Shown here piece by piece: positions 50,880-60,564 of a DNA stretch of 64,000 nucleotides. The position numbers and the translations under genes were made by a program. The notes below the pieces were generated by a model, which was given only the letters and a program-made list of their open reading frames with translations, was not told the DNA's origin and did no database searches. Origin of the DNA: Bog-473 sp963744935 (GTDB lineage Bacteria > Actinomycetota > Acidimicrobiia > Acidimicrobiales > RAAP-2); the NCBI GenBank assembly GCA_963744935.1, contig CAVUVM010000004.1, positions 124,001 through 188,000 on the forward strand, read 5' to 3'. How positions within the stretch are numbered: position 1 is the stretch's first letter; every line of letters starts with the position of its first letter.

Positions 50880-52346
50880 TCAGAGCCCGATCGCGGCGGC
50901 TAACGGGATCCCCGGCATCGTCACCACGCCGACACCGCCCGACGGGCCGACGTCCTCGCTGACGGCCATCGTGCCGGCGGCGCGCACGACCAGCGGTTCG
51001 AACGCGGTGTGCGAGAGGCTGCTCCCCGATACCACCACCGTTGCCCCTGGCGCGATCGCGCCGGCGGCGAGCAGCGTACGGCTCGACGGCGAGACCGCTT
51101 CGGCGGTGTAGTGCACCGCAGCGCTCGAGGTGTTGGTGAGGGCCAACGAATTGGGTGAGGCACCGGTGACGGCAGGCCTGGCCACGCTGCCGGGCGGCGG
51201 CACGATCCATGCACCTGCCGATGAGGCCTCGCTCAGCCCGTCGACCGCGAGAGCAACGCCGCCTTGGGCCGCGGGCGCCGACGCGGTCAGAACGACAGTG
51301 CGCCCGACGGCCACGCCCGGTCCGCCCGTGGCATCGATGTCAGCCGAGTAGGGGGCTCCGACGGGAATCCTCGTCTGGGCGCTGGTTTTCAGGGCCCAGG
51401 TCGAGCCCGGCGCCACCGTGTCGCTCAGGGGTGCGAGCGGGCCAGAGGCGAGCCGGAGGAGCGCGGTGACCTTCTCGGGCACGGTGCCCGGGTTGAAGAC
51501 GTCTATCTCCGAGGATGCGCCGGCGGCCTCCTCGGCTTGGGGGATCGTCCAGTGCGACTGCACGGTTGCGACGCCCGGGACGAGGGAGAGGCCGCTGGTC
51601 GGCGCGCCGAACACCTGGAGCTCTGTTGCGACGACTCGGCCGGTACGGGTCGCGACGACGGTACTCACGGTGGACGCGTTCTGGACCTCGGCAGTGACGC
51701 TCTCGACGAGCACCGAGTCCGCCTCCAAGACGATCCCTTGGTAGTTGATCGGGTGTAAGGCGCCGCTCGGCGTGATGAAGGTGAGGTCCACGACGACCGG
51801 CGTCGCCGTCGGGTTGAGAAGGGACAGGTAGAGCGCGGCGCCGTCGGCCGTCGTCCCGCCAGGGATGTACCACTGCGAGGCCGTCGTGCTCTGACACGGT
51901 GACTCGTCCCAGCCCGACGGCGAGTCCACGACCTGCGAGACGGCGACCCCGCCACCGTCCACCGTCACCGTGTCGGCGAGCCACGATCCTGTCGACGGGA
52001 CCGGGAGGCTCGGAGTCGCCACCCCGTGTGCGGGGATGGAGACCGCCGTGCGCGCCAAGGACCCACCGTCGGTGACCGTCGTCACCGTGGCGCTCACCGG
52101 CCGCGTCAACGTGTTGCTCATCACCAGGAAGCCCGGGGCGCCGCCTGCCGAGGTCGTCTGTCCCGTGCAGTACCACGCTGACGATTCGGCGTTTGGCGCG
52201 CTCACGAGTGCGGCTGGGCTGGCCGGCGGGGTGAGGCTGGTGGGTGTCCCATTGGCGCCGGCGGCGATGGCGACACCGGCGACCACGGCGGCTACCACGA
52301 GAAGGATGCGCCAGCGCGGCTCGCGGCTGTGGTGTGCCGGGCTCAT
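50880..52346 (-). CDS. DUF5719-like exported protein
   Basis: It encodes 488 residues. An N-terminal hydrophobic segment (about 14-30) is a signal anchor. The rest is beta-rich and Ser/Thr/Val-rich, with repeated N-P/T-x-x-P-V and V-Y/H motifs, and no catalytic motif. The family is seen in actinobacteria beside the large GT2 glycosyltransferase, as here (four bases after its stop). It is probably an extracytoplasmic envelope protein co-expressed with the GT2 enzyme. Confidence 0.72.
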   Translation of the reverse strand: MSPAHHSREPRWRILLVVAAVVAGVAIAAGANGTPTSLTPPASPAALVSAPNAESSAWYCTGQTTSAGGAPGFLVMSNTLTRPVSATVTTVTDGGSLARTAVSIPAHGVATPSLPVPSTGSWLADTVTVDGGGVAVSQVVDSPSGWDESPCQSTTASQWYIPGGTTADGAALYLSLLNPTATPVVVDLTFITPSGALHPINYQGIVLEADSVLVESVTAEVQNASTVSTVVATRTGRVVATELQVFGAPTSGLSLVPGVATVQSHWTIPQAEEAAGASSEIDVFNPGTVPEKVTALLRLASGPLAPLSDTVAPGSTWALKTSAQTRIPVGAPYSADIDATGGPGVAVGRTVVLTASAPAAQGGVALAVDGLSEASSAGAWIVPPPGSVARPAVTGASPNSLALTNTSSAAVHYTAEAVSPSSRTLLAAGAIAPGATVVVSGSSLSHTAFEPLVVRAAGTMAVSEDVGPSGGVGVVTMPGIPLAAAIGL

Positions 52347-52350
52347 CGGG

Positions 52351-55300
52351 TCACTCCTCCCCCACGGCGTGCGTTGGCAGATGGGACCGGCGACGGCGAC
52401 CGACGAGCGCGGCGGCCAGCGCGACCCAGGCGGCCACCTCGAGCAGGACGAAGAGGGGCACGTAGGGGAAGTTCGAGAACGAGAGGGAGGTGCGACCCGC
52501 CACCACGCTGTACTGGCTGGCCCACCCGAACGCGGGCCGACGCACGGCACCATGCCCGTTCTGCGTCAGCGTGAAGTTGCCCGCCGGCGCGTAGCCGGCG
52601 TAGAGCGTGCCCGCGGGCACCTCGCCGACAGCCGGGAGACCTTCGGCGAGGTCGCCGAGCACGGGCTGCCAGCCGACGACGTCGGCGGCACCGGGGTACG
52701 TAAAGACGCGCACCGCCGGCAGCGGGGCACCCCGCGCCGCGGTCACCGGCATGGCTTCGCCCACCTGGTACACCTGGACCCCGATCTCGCCCGGCATGAC
52801 CTCGAGGTCGGCCTGCTGGAGAAGGTCTTCCTGCACCCCCGGCGGCGGCGGCGCGCTGACCGAGGGTGCGGCCGAGCCCACCAGGGACGGAGCCAGCCCG
52901 TCGACGACCACCACGTAACGAACGCCCGCCGGCGCGAGCAGGCGTCCGAGGTGCACCGTGCCACCGGACAACGCGAGCCGGACGGCATCCGCGGTGAAGC
53001 CGGCCGGGCCCGCTCCCGCCGGCGTCAGAACCTGCGCGGTGTCGGGCAGGTTCTCGGGAGTGAGCGAGAACGCCAAGCCTGGCTCGATTGACCATCCACC
53101 GACGGGCAGGGCCCGCGGGTCCCCGAGCCAGAGCACCCGCGCCACGCCCGTGCTCGGACGGCCGAGGAACCCGAGCGGCTGCTCCACGCCCTGCGACGGC
53201 AGATCCCACCGGCCCCCAGCAGCCTCTGCGGCCACGGGAAGGAGACCGAGGACCACCAGGACGAGCGCGGCGACACTGACGAGCTGCCGCCAGCCGAACT
53301 CGCTCTCGGACAAGTCGTTCTCGAACGCGGAGATGCCCAGGCCGACGCACGCGGCGACGGCGAGTGCCGCCGGGGCGAGCACGACGGTCTCCGACGGTGC
53401 GAACGAGCCCATCGCGCCCCGGTAGGCGGCCATCGCCAGGCCCCACGACCCGAGGGCCGTGATCCACAGGCGGGTGGCCCATACCAGCCGCGTGCCCCGG
53501 CCCAGGAGCAACGGCAGGGCCGCCGCCACGACGAGGAGCCAGGCCAGGGGCGACTGGGCGGCGGGACCGACGGCAAAGCGGATGACCTCGCCCCAACCCG
53601 GCGACGTCGCTCCGGTGAGGGGCAGGCCGAAGATCCCCACCGAGGCCTTCCCCGCCAGAGCGGTGCCGACGACCCAGGGAAGGGTGAGCAGGAGTGCCAC
53701 ACCCACCGCCTGGACCGCCACGAGGAGGAGTCGCCAGCGCGCATCGGGTGCGCCGACGAGCACGGAGCCGAGCGCCCACGCCACCGCGAGGAGCAGGACG
53801 AGCGGGACCACCGCTGGTGCGAATCCGGCTGCGGCGGCGATGATGGCGCCGAGGAGGGCGATCTGCCCGCTCGGCCTGCTGCGCCAGTGTGTCGATGGCG
53901 CAACGTCGTAGGGCTCCACGGCGGCCGCCCACGCGAGCCGCAATGCGATGAAGGGAAAGGCGGCATAAGCGACCAGGCCGTCCCATCTCCCCATGCCAAG
54001 CGCGCCGTAGGGCAGCGGGAGCCCGAGGTAGCAGATCACCGCGATGACCCGTGCGCGCGGCGACACGAGTGGCCGCATGAAGCGCGACACCCCCCACGCG
54101 CCCAGCGGAATGCAGCCGAGGATGAGGACCCGTTGCAACGTACCCATGGCGCCGAAGAGCACCGTGCCGGCGATCCCCACGAGCCCGAACGCGGGCGACG
54201 CGGGTGCGGTCGTGCCCACCCCGGCCGACTGCCAGCCCGAGACGAAGTGGTGCCACGTCGTCGTCCACGACGGAAGCGGCGCCAGCTGGCCGACCAGCGG
54301 AAGGGTGCCGAAGAAGAGGTCTCGGGTCCCGACGGCGATGACCACCAGCGCGACCACCATGGCCAGCGTGCGTTGGCGCCCGGTGCCGAGCGGAGGTCGG
54401 CGAACGCGTCGGCCGAAGCGGTCCCTGCCCGAACGCCTCCCGAGGTCGTCGAGCTCGTCGAAATCGGCGTCCTCGCTGAATGCCGTGCCGACGCTGCCGG
54501 TGAGGACGGCCAGCTCGCTCCGCTCGTCCTCCTCGGGTCGCACCCGGCCCGAGGTCACGGCGTTTGCCGCCTCGAGACCCTGGTAGGAGAGGCGACTCAG
54601 GTACCGGGAGAGGCGAGCGCTCCCTCTGACCTGCATGCGGCGGACCTCGGCGTCGGGAAAGAGGCGGTGCTCGGCCAGCTCGCCCCGGAGCAGCGACAGC
54701 TCGGTGAGGTGCCGGGCGTTCCAGCGCCAGGCGCCGATGACCGCCCGGGCGCGATCGCGATCGCGGGCCAGGACTGCGATGACGGTCTCGCCGAACGCCA
54801 GCAGGGCGGCCTGGGGTAGCACCCGCACCAGGGAAAGGCGCGTGTAGCACTTGAGTACTGCGCGCAGCTCGTGGCGCCGTTGCAGCACCTGCATCGTGAC
54901 GGGGCGCTTGCCATCGGTCTCGATGACGACGGCGAGTGGTTCGAGCCCGCCGGCCACCGCCTCGCGGTGGCGAACCCGGGCGTCGGGCGCCACGACGACC
55001 CGCGAACCGGCGACCTGGCAACGCCACGACAAGTCGAGGTCCTCGCCCATTGCGACGATACCGGCATCGAAACCCTTGAGCTCGCTGAAGAGGTCGCTGC
55101 GGATGAGCACGCACCCGCCGGGCGCAACGAAGACGTCGCGCACCGCGTCATGTTGCCCGTGGTCGACCTCGCCGGGGATGATGCGATCGACCACGGCGCC
55201 CGTCTTGTCGCAGCTCATCCCGACGTGCAGCAGGATGCCGGGGTCGTCCCAATTGACGAACTTCGGGGAGACGACGCCGGCATTGGAACGGAAAGACTCC

Positions 55301-55620
55301 TCGACCAGCTGGTGGACCGCGTCGGCGTCGAGAGCCACGTCGTCGTGGCAGAACAGGAAGAACGCTGCCCCCTCGACCATGCCGAGCACCTCGTTGGCGG
55401 CGGCGGCGTACCCGGGCCGCCCGGGCAGCTGCCGGACGAATGCATTCGGTAGGAAACGCCCGACCCGCTCTCCGAGGTCGGCGTGGTCCCCGGTCGCGAG
55501 GACGAGCACCGAGAGCTCTTCGTAGTCCTGCGCCGCCAGTGACGAGAGCGTCTCGTCGAGCCACGTCGTCGGGCCGCTCGTGACCACGACCGCGACCACC
55601 GCGGGCACCTGGGCGTCCAT
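52351..55620 (-). CDS. Large GT2 glycosyltransferase with polytopic membrane domain
   Basis: It encodes 1089 residues. The N-terminal GT2 domain (about 6-260) has VVVTSGPTTWLDETLSSLAA, the metal-binding FLFCHDDVALDAD motif near residue 93, and GGCVLIRSDLF and GEDLDLSWRC, typical of rhamnosyl/galactofuranosyl-type transferases. The rest contains about 11-12 membrane helices and a large extracytoplasmic region. Size and layout resemble actinobacterial arabinogalactan-linked GT2 proteins. It lies upstream of the DUF5719-like gene in one operon. The sugar donor is unknown. Confidence 0.85.
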   Translation of the reverse strand: MDAQVPAVVAVVVTSGPTTWLDETLSSLAAQDYEELSVLVLATGDHADLGERVGRFLPNAFVRQLPGRPGYAAAANEVLGMVEGAAFFLFCHDDVALDADAVHQLVEESFRSNAGVVSPKFVNWDDPGILLHVGMSCDKTGAVVDRIIPGEVDHGQHDAVRDVFVAPGGCVLIRSDLFSELKGFDAGIVAMGEDLDLSWRCQVAGSRVVVAPDARVRHREAVAGGLEPLAVVIETDGKRPVTMQVLQRRHELRAVLKCYTRLSLVRVLPQAALLAFGETVIAVLARDRDRARAVIGAWRWNARHLTELSLLRGELAEHRLFPDAEVRRMQVRGSARLSRYLSRLSYQGLEAANAVTSGRVRPEEDERSELAVLTGSVGTAFSEDADFDELDDLGRRSGRDRFGRRVRRPPLGTGRQRTLAMVVALVVIAVGTRDLFFGTLPLVGQLAPLPSWTTTWHHFVSGWQSAGVGTTAPASPAFGLVGIAGTVLFGAMGTLQRVLILGCIPLGAWGVSRFMRPLVSPRARVIAVICYLGLPLPYGALGMGRWDGLVAYAAFPFIALRLAWAAAVEPYDVAPSTHWRSRPSGQIALLGAIIAAAAGFAPAVVPLVLLLAVAWALGSVLVGAPDARWRLLLVAVQAVGVALLLTLPWVVGTALAGKASVGIFGLPLTGATSPGWGEVIRFAVGPAAQSPLAWLLVVAAALPLLLGRGTRLVWATRLWITALGSWGLAMAAYRGAMGSFAPSETVVLAPAALAVAACVGLGISAFENDLSESEFGWRQLVSVAALVLVVLGLLPVAAEAAGGRWDLPSQGVEQPLGFLGRPSTGVARVLWLGDPRALPVGGWSIEPGLAFSLTPENLPDTAQVLTPAGAGPAGFTADAVRLALSGGTVHLGRLLAPAGVRYVVVVDGLAPSLVGSAAPSVSAPPPPGVQEDLLQQADLEVMPGEIGVQVYQVGEAMPVTAARGAPLPAVRVFTYPGAADVVGWQPVLGDLAEGLPAVGEVPAGTLYAGYAPAGNFTLTQNGHGAVRRPAFGWASQYSVVAGRTSLSFSNFPYVPLFVLLEVAAWVALAAALVGRRRRSHLPTHAVGEE

Positions 55621-55703
55621 CAGGTGGCAGACCCTATCGGGTCGGACCCCGGCCGCCGGGGGACCCGGAGCACCCGCTCAGGCACGGAATTGGCCCCAAG
55701 TGC

Positions 55704-55732
55704 TTGCTACTGTTTAACAGTTGTGATACTGT
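55704..55732 (+). promoter_or_regulatory. Candidate promoter with palindromic operator
   Basis: A TTGCTA hexamer (55704-55709) and a TACTGT or GATACT hexamer (near 55725-55732) flank the palindrome ACTGTTTAACAGT (55709-55721), which lies where a repressor would block the promoter. It stands about 90 bases before the gene at 55824 and is notably AT-rich against the local background. Confidence 0.4.
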
Positions 55733-55823
55733 AGTACACGGGTGCCGGGACGCCGCCAGAAGGCTCCGACACCAGAGATCGATGCATCACCGACCAGACA
55801 GACTGAAAGACAGGAGGCCCAAC

Positions 55824-56195
55824 ATGCCTGACGTCACCAACAACATCAACTCCCTCTCAAAGGGCGCCACCGACCTCGCCCGCGACGCCGCCTACGTGGC
55901 CGTCGGGCTCGGGGTGCTCGGTTACCAGCGGCTCCAAGTGCACCGGGTAGAGCTGCAAAACCGACTCACCCAGGACCTGTCGCTCGACCAGCACATCGAC
56001 GACGTTCGCCAGGGTGTGGCCAAGGGCGTCCGTCAGATCGACGACCTGACCGAGACCGCAGTCCGGCTGTTCGAGACGACGCTGCAGCCGCTCGAGGACA
56101 GGCTGCCTCCGCCGGCCGCCCAGCTCTCCGTCAAAGCTCGCGAGCAGGCCCGCGAGGTCCGTACCCAGATCCGACAGCGCATGAGGGCCGCCTGA
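55824..56195 (+). CDS. Small helical hypothetical protein
   Basis: It encodes 123 residues from ATG 55824 with AGGAGG seven bases upstream. The sequence is almost all helix: an amphipathic N-terminal part, a Gly/Val-rich hydrophobic patch (AAYVAVGLGVLGYQRLQVH) at about 20-40, and charged coiled-coil-like stretches to the C-terminus. It resembles short conserved actinobacterial proteins of unknown role. A long overlapping minus-strand frame is rejected as a shadow of the frameshifted reductase. Confidence 0.65.
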   Translation: MPDVTNNINSLSKGATDLARDAAYVAVGLGVLGYQRLQVHRVELQNRLTQDLSLDQHIDDVRQGVAKGVRQIDDLTETAVRLFETTLQPLEDRLPPPAAQLSVKAREQAREVRTQIRQRMRAA

Positions 56196-56223
56196 CCCAG
56201 CACGCTCGCGACAACGCTCGCCG

Positions 56224-57113
56224 TCAGTCCGCTTCCCAAGAGGCCAGGACGTCGGCGAGCGTTGTCGCGAGCGGATGCGCGGCTGCCAGCCGGTGGCGGC
56301 GCGCAAACGGCTCGCGTCGCCGCGCAAGACGGGGACGTCGACCGGCCGCACCAATGCCGGATCCGTCTCGAAACTCAAATCGACGCCCGCCAGCTCGAGG
56401 AGCTGGGCGGCGACGTCGGACATGGCCACGTCGCGCCCGGAACACACGTTGTAGACCTCGCCACCTGTCCCCTGCTCCATCAAGAGCCGATAGGCGGCCA
56501 CCACGTCGCGCACGTCTGTGAAGTCCCGCCGGGTCGAGAGCGTGCCGACCGGGAGTGCCGTCGCGCCCGTCCGCTTGGCCTCGACGATCCGTTTGGCCAG
56601 CGCGGGCACGAAGAAGTTGGGGGACTGACCGGGCCCGATGTGGTTGAAGGGACGAACCACGGTGACCGACTGCCCGTAGCCCCGCCACGCTTGGAGTGCC
56701 ACCGCCTCGGCCGCCAACTTGCTGGCCGCGTAGGGGCTGGCCGGCTGGGTGGGCGTGTCCTCACCAAGCGGCAGCTGCTCGGGTGTGACGACGCCGTACA
56801 CCTCAGCGGAGCTCACGACCAGGATGCGGGCCTCCGGGCAACGTGCCCGGGCGGCGGCCAGCAGTTCGGCTGTCCCGAGGACGTTGACCCGCAGAACCAG
56901 GCTCGGGTTCTCCCAGCTCTCCCCGACGTGTGTCAGGGCGGCGAGGTGGTACACGGCATCAGGTGTGACGTCCGCCATCACCCGCTCGACCGCTGCGCCG
57001 TCGGCGACGTCGGTCTCGATGTCGATGATCGCGACCTCGTCGCCGCAGTCCTTCAGGTGCGCGGCGAGCCACTGGCCCACGAAGCCCTTGCCGCCCGTGA
57101 TGAGCGCCCGCAT
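56224..57113 (-). pseudogene. rmd: GDP-4-keto-6-deoxymannose reductase-like, frameshifted
   Basis: An extended SDR of about 296 residues once repaired. Rossmann TGGKGFVGQWLAAHL starts it, AVYHLAALTHVGESWENPS follows, VVSSAEVYG, the YAASK catalytic Tyr/Lys motif, RPFNHIGPGQSPNF and GEVYNVCSGRDVAM. The main frame changes after TGWQPRI (about 56270-56285). A single missing C restores PLATTLADVLASWEAD and a normal stop at 56224. It should reduce the GDP-4-keto-6-deoxymannose intermediate to a deoxyhexose donor. It is the last gene of the GT4 operon. Confidence 0.75.
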
Positions 57114-57124
57114 GTCGCGGAACC

Positions 57125-58264
57125 CTACTGCGACGCTGCCCGCGCCACCTCATAGGCGCGCATGTGCAGCGTGGCGCTCGCCTCCCAGGTGCGAGTAGCC
57201 GCCACCCTTATGCCGTGGTTCTGCCGTTCGGTCCCACGTCCCTGCTCCAGCGCGGTGTCCACCGCGTCGGCCAGCGCCGCCGCGTCGCCGGGTGGCACGA
57301 GCAGCGCGGCCCCCTCGGCGAATTCGGCCATGGCCGTTCCCTCCGTGGTGACGAGAGGTGCGCCGCACGCCATGGCCTCGAGGGCAGGCAGCCCGAATCC
57401 CTCCTCGAGCGCGGGGTAGACGGCGACCGCTGCCTGCCGAAGTAGCGCGGGGATCGCCTCGTCAGGGAGATAGCCGGTCCTGACGATCCTGTCGCGGTGG
57501 CGGGCCTCCGCCAGTGCCCGCTCCGTGCCGGCCATGCCCCAGCCGGGTTGGCCGGCCAGGACCAGTACGACGTCAGGGCGTGCGGCGGCGACGCGGTCGA
57601 AGGCGGCCACGAGTGGCGCCAGCCCCTTGCGAGGCTCGAGCGTGCCCACGAAGACGACAAGCTGACGATCCGCCGGTACCCCGAACGAGCTGAGCAAGGC
57701 ACGATCTCCACCGTCGGAGGGCTCGTCGGGCCTGAAGCGCTCGTGATCGACGCCGTGGGGCGCCACCACTATCGGCGCCCGCACATCGCAGGAGGCGATG
57801 AGCCGGTCGGCTGTCACCTGGCTGACGCAGATCAGGGCCGAAGCGTGGCGAGCCGCATGCCGGATGGCTCTCCTGAAGAACGCGGCCTTGGTGCGCAAGT
57901 GCCACTCGGGGTGGTCGAAGAACGTGCAGTCGTGAATGGTCACGACACACGGGACGGGCGCGCGCGCCGGCATGGTGTAGTGCGGGCCATGGTGGACCTG
58001 CACCATGAGCTTGCGGAGCACCGACCCCAGGCCGACCTGCTCGAAGGCCAGCCGGCCTGGACGCGACGATGGGACCGCCGCTCGGATCGTCGACCCTGTC
58101 GCCAACGCGTCCCAGCGCTGTTCGTCACCGTGGCGCGCCACCAACGTGAGGTCGACGTCACTCCGAGTCGCGAGGGTCCGGGCCAGCGCCATGGTGTAGT
58201 GGCCTGCGCCGCCAGGACGGGCCGGGACGGCCGAGACGTCCAAGGCGAGGGCGAGCTCCGTCAT
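57125..58264 (-). CDS. GT4-family glycosyltransferase
   Basis: It encodes 379 residues from ATG 58264, overlapping the upstream GT4 stop (ATGA). The GT-B fold is shown by ARPGGAGHYTMALARTLA near the N-terminus and, in the C-terminal half, FVGTLEPRKGLAPLVAAF. EEGFGLPALEAMACGAPLVTT is the nucleotide-sugar binding E-x7-E motif, near 290-310. It is the third of three tandem GT4 genes before the rmd-like gene. The donor may be GDP-mannose or GDP-deoxymannose, from context. Confidence 0.88.
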   Translation of the reverse strand: MTELALALDVSAVPARPGGAGHYTMALARTLATRSDVDLTLVARHGDEQRWDALATGSTIRAAVPSSRPGRLAFEQVGLGSVLRKLMVQVHHGPHYTMPARAPVPCVVTIHDCTFFDHPEWHLRTKAAFFRRAIRHAARHASALICVSQVTADRLIASCDVRAPIVVAPHGVDHERFRPDEPSDGGDRALLSSFGVPADRQLVVFVGTLEPRKGLAPLVAAFDRVAAARPDVVLVLAGQPGWGMAGTERALAEARHRDRIVRTGYLPDEAIPALLRQAAVAVYPALEEGFGLPALEAMACGAPLVTTEGTAMAEFAEGAALLVPPGDAAALADAVDTALEQGRGTERQNHGIRVAATRTWEASATLHMRAYEVARAASQ

Positions 58265-59409
58265 CGGAGGGTCCGCCACAACGACAGATGGACGCGCGCC
58301 GCGCTGCGCCACGTCCGTTCCCGCACGTAGCACGACCCGCGCTCAGAGAGGTCCGCCCGCACCTCGTCGTCGGTGAGCACGGACTCGAGACCGGCCGTGA
58401 TGTCCTCGACGTCGAGCGGGTCGACCAGCAGCACGGGTGACGGTCCCGTCGCATCGAGGTCGTCCACGCTCGGTACGCCATTGGCCACGACTGCCGGTGT
58501 CCCAGCCTGCATCGCCTCGAGCGGCGGCAGTCCCGCGCCCTCGGTCAGCGGCACGTACGCGAAAGCCCGTGCTCGCAGGTAGAACTCGGCCAAGACGGCG
58601 CTGGGCACGGCGCCGGCGAACACGACACCCTCCGTCTCTGCTGCCACAGCCGGTTGAGCGCCCCATCCCGTGGGTCCGACGACGACCAAGGGCCAGGCTT
58701 CGGGCAGGGAGGCTCGTACCGCGCCATAGGCGCGCACGAGCCGTTCCAGGTTCTTTCGTGGCTCGAGCGTGCCCACGGTCAGGAGGTAGGGACCGCGAAT
58801 CCCCAGGCGAGCGAGCAGCGCGTCAGCGCCCGCGCCATCGGGCGCAGGGAGGTGGTCGGCGCCGCTCGGCACGACCGTGATCCGACCCTCGTCAACCCCG
58901 GAGGCCGCCACGTCTGCGGCGACGAGCCGCGACGGGACGACGATGCGCGCCGCCGACTGCCGGGCGCGGGCGAATGCAGCTTCGTGCCACCGCGCTCCTC
59001 GTGCCGTGGTGGCCTCAGGATGTCGTCGCCACGCCAGGTCGTGCACCGTGAGCACGAGTGGTCCGCTCCCTGTGCGCGACGGGAAAGGTGCCGCCATCGA
59101 CACCGAGTGCACGACGTCGAACCCGGTGGGCGCATGGACAAGCCGATGGTCCCAGGCGCGCGTGAGTAGTCGGCCCGGCAACGGTGACAACCGCAGCGGC
59201 CACCCAAGCTCCGCCAGATCGTCTTCGGCCGCGCCGCGCGGCGCCCTGCTCGCCAAGAGCGTCACATCGATGTCCTCACCCTCCTCACTGAGCTCGGCCA
59301 AACCGCTCAGCAACCCGCGTGCATGGGCGCCGATGCCGCCGGGGACGCGGCGGCGGAGTTGCTCGACGACGACAAGGGCCGAGAGTGAGCGGTCAGGCAC
59401 CGGTTGCAT
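58261..59409 (-). CDS. GT4-family glycosyltransferase
   Basis: It encodes 382 residues from ATG 59409 (GTG 59400 possible). GT4 motifs: RRRVPGGIGAHARGLLSGLA near the N-terminus, LTVGTLEPRKNLERLVRAYG near 200, and LTEGAGLPPLEAMQAGTPAVV near 290. It overlaps the neighbours at both ends. It is the middle gene of the three-GT4 block. Acceptor unknown; probably a lipid-linked or wall glycan. Confidence 0.88.
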   Translation of the reverse strand: MQPVPDRSLSALVVVEQLRRRVPGGIGAHARGLLSGLAELSEEGEDIDVTLLASRAPRGAAEDDLAELGWPLRLSPLPGRLLTRAWDHRLVHAPTGFDVVHSVSMAAPFPSRTGSGPLVLTVHDLAWRRHPEATTARGARWHEAAFARARQSAARIVVPSRLVAADVAASGVDEGRITVVPSGADHLPAPDGAGADALLARLGIRGPYLLTVGTLEPRKNLERLVRAYGAVRASLPEAWPLVVVGPTGWGAQPAVAAETEGVVFAGAVPSAVLAEFYLRARAFAYVPLTEGAGLPPLEAMQAGTPAVVANGVPSVDDLDATGPSPVLLVDPLDVEDITAGLESVLTDDEVRADLSERGSCYVRERTWRSAARVHLSLWRTLR

Positions 59410-60547
59410 TCGCCGCGTCACGGTAGAGCGCTTCGAGGCCCTCGCCGCAACGTTGCCATGAGTATCGGCCGGCCCAGGCGGCGCCGGCCGCCACGAGCCG
59501 ACCCCGTAACGCCTCGTCTCCGAGGCACGCGTCCAGTGCTGCGGCCAACGCGTCGTGCTCACGCGGCTCCACCAGGATCGCTCCGTCCCCTAGGACCTCC
59601 GGGAGAGAGCCGGCCCTGGTTGCGATGACCGGCACCGCCGCCTGCATGGCCTGAAGGGGCGGGAAGCCAAACCCCTCGTAGAGCGACGGGTAGGCGAGCA
59701 CCGCAGCACCCGCCATGAGCGCCGCCAGATCACGCTGGTCGAGCCACCCGGTTCGGACGATGCGCCCACGGGCCGGAGAGGCCGCGACCGCCTCGGTCAG
59801 CGCGTCTTCACCCCAACCTGGCGGACCGGCCAAGACGAGTGCGACGTCGGCGTGACGATCAGCCACTGAGCTGAACGCGCGGACCAGGCCGGGCAAGTCC
59901 TTGCGCGGCTCTGCCGTACCCACCGACAAGCAGAGGCGGGCGGTTCCGGGCGGCAAGATCCGGCCGAGCGTCGCCGCCACGTCAGCCGCGTCCACGGACG
60001 GGAGCTCGGGGACACCTGGGTTCACCACCCGGATACGGGTGGGATCGGCACCGAACGCCTCGACGACCTCCGCGGCGACGAAGGCGGAATCGGTGTGGAT
60101 CCACGCACCGCGGCGAACGGCCCGACTGATCAGCCGCGGGTACGCGAGGGTGGCCTGATCGCAGAGCTCGGGGTAGCGCAGAGGTGTGAGGTCGTGGACT
60201 GAGGCCACCGTTGCGGCGCGCGCCGTCGGAGGAACGACGAAGTTGGTGCCGTGGACGACGTCGGTCCGCCCGATGAACCATTCCAGGGGCGGCGCATCGA
60301 AGCGCCCCCACAACGCGTGCAAAGGACGCGCCGGCATCGGTCGCTGCTCGGCTGCGATGCCGGCCGGCAAGTGTCCACCGAGCATCCCGCGGCGACGCCA
60401 GCTCACGGCGTAGGCACGCACCCGGAGGCCGGGACGGACCGCCAGGGCTCCAAGTGCACCCTGACAGAAGACACCGACACCCGTGGGCAAACCCAGCAAC
60501 GGCGTTGCATCGAGTGCAACGCGCAGGTCCGCCGACCCGGAGGTCAT
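59393..60547 (-). CDS. GT4-family glycosyltransferase
   Basis: It encodes 384 residues. GT4 signature: LLGLPTGVGVFCQGALGAL near the N-terminus, LSVGTAEPRKDLPGLVRAFS near 205, and LYEGFGFPPLQAMQAAVPVIA near 290. It is the first of three tandem GT4 genes, 17 bases after the SDR stop, so the whole run from the AMP ligase may be one transcript. Target glycan unknown. Confidence 0.88.
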   Translation of the reverse strand: MTSGSADLRVALDATPLLGLPTGVGVFCQGALGALAVRPGLRVRAYAVSWRRRGMLGGHLPAGIAAEQRPMPARPLHALWGRFDAPPLEWFIGRTDVVHGTNFVVPPTARAATVASVHDLTPLRYPELCDQATLAYPRLISRAVRRGAWIHTDSAFVAAEVVEAFGADPTRIRVVNPGVPELPSVDAADVAATLGRILPPGTARLCLSVGTAEPRKDLPGLVRAFSSVADRHADVALVLAGPPGWGEDALTEAVAASPARGRIVRTGWLDQRDLAALMAGAAVLAYPSLYEGFGFPPLQAMQAAVPVIATRAGSLPEVLGDGAILVEPREHDALAAALDACLGDEALRGRLVAAGAAWAGRYSWQRCGEGLEALYRDAANATGA

Positions 60548-60564
60548 GGGGGTACTGGCCGCGC

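Noticed and set aside
52108..52115. Further AACGTGTT octamer
   Set aside because: It is inside the DUF5719-like coding sequence, far from any promoter, so it is treated as chance.
55857..56223. Long minus-strand extension of the rmd-like frame
   Set aside because: It appears only because of the frameshift; the sequence has no similarity to the family and overlaps a better-supported plus-strand gene with a strong ribosome-binding site.
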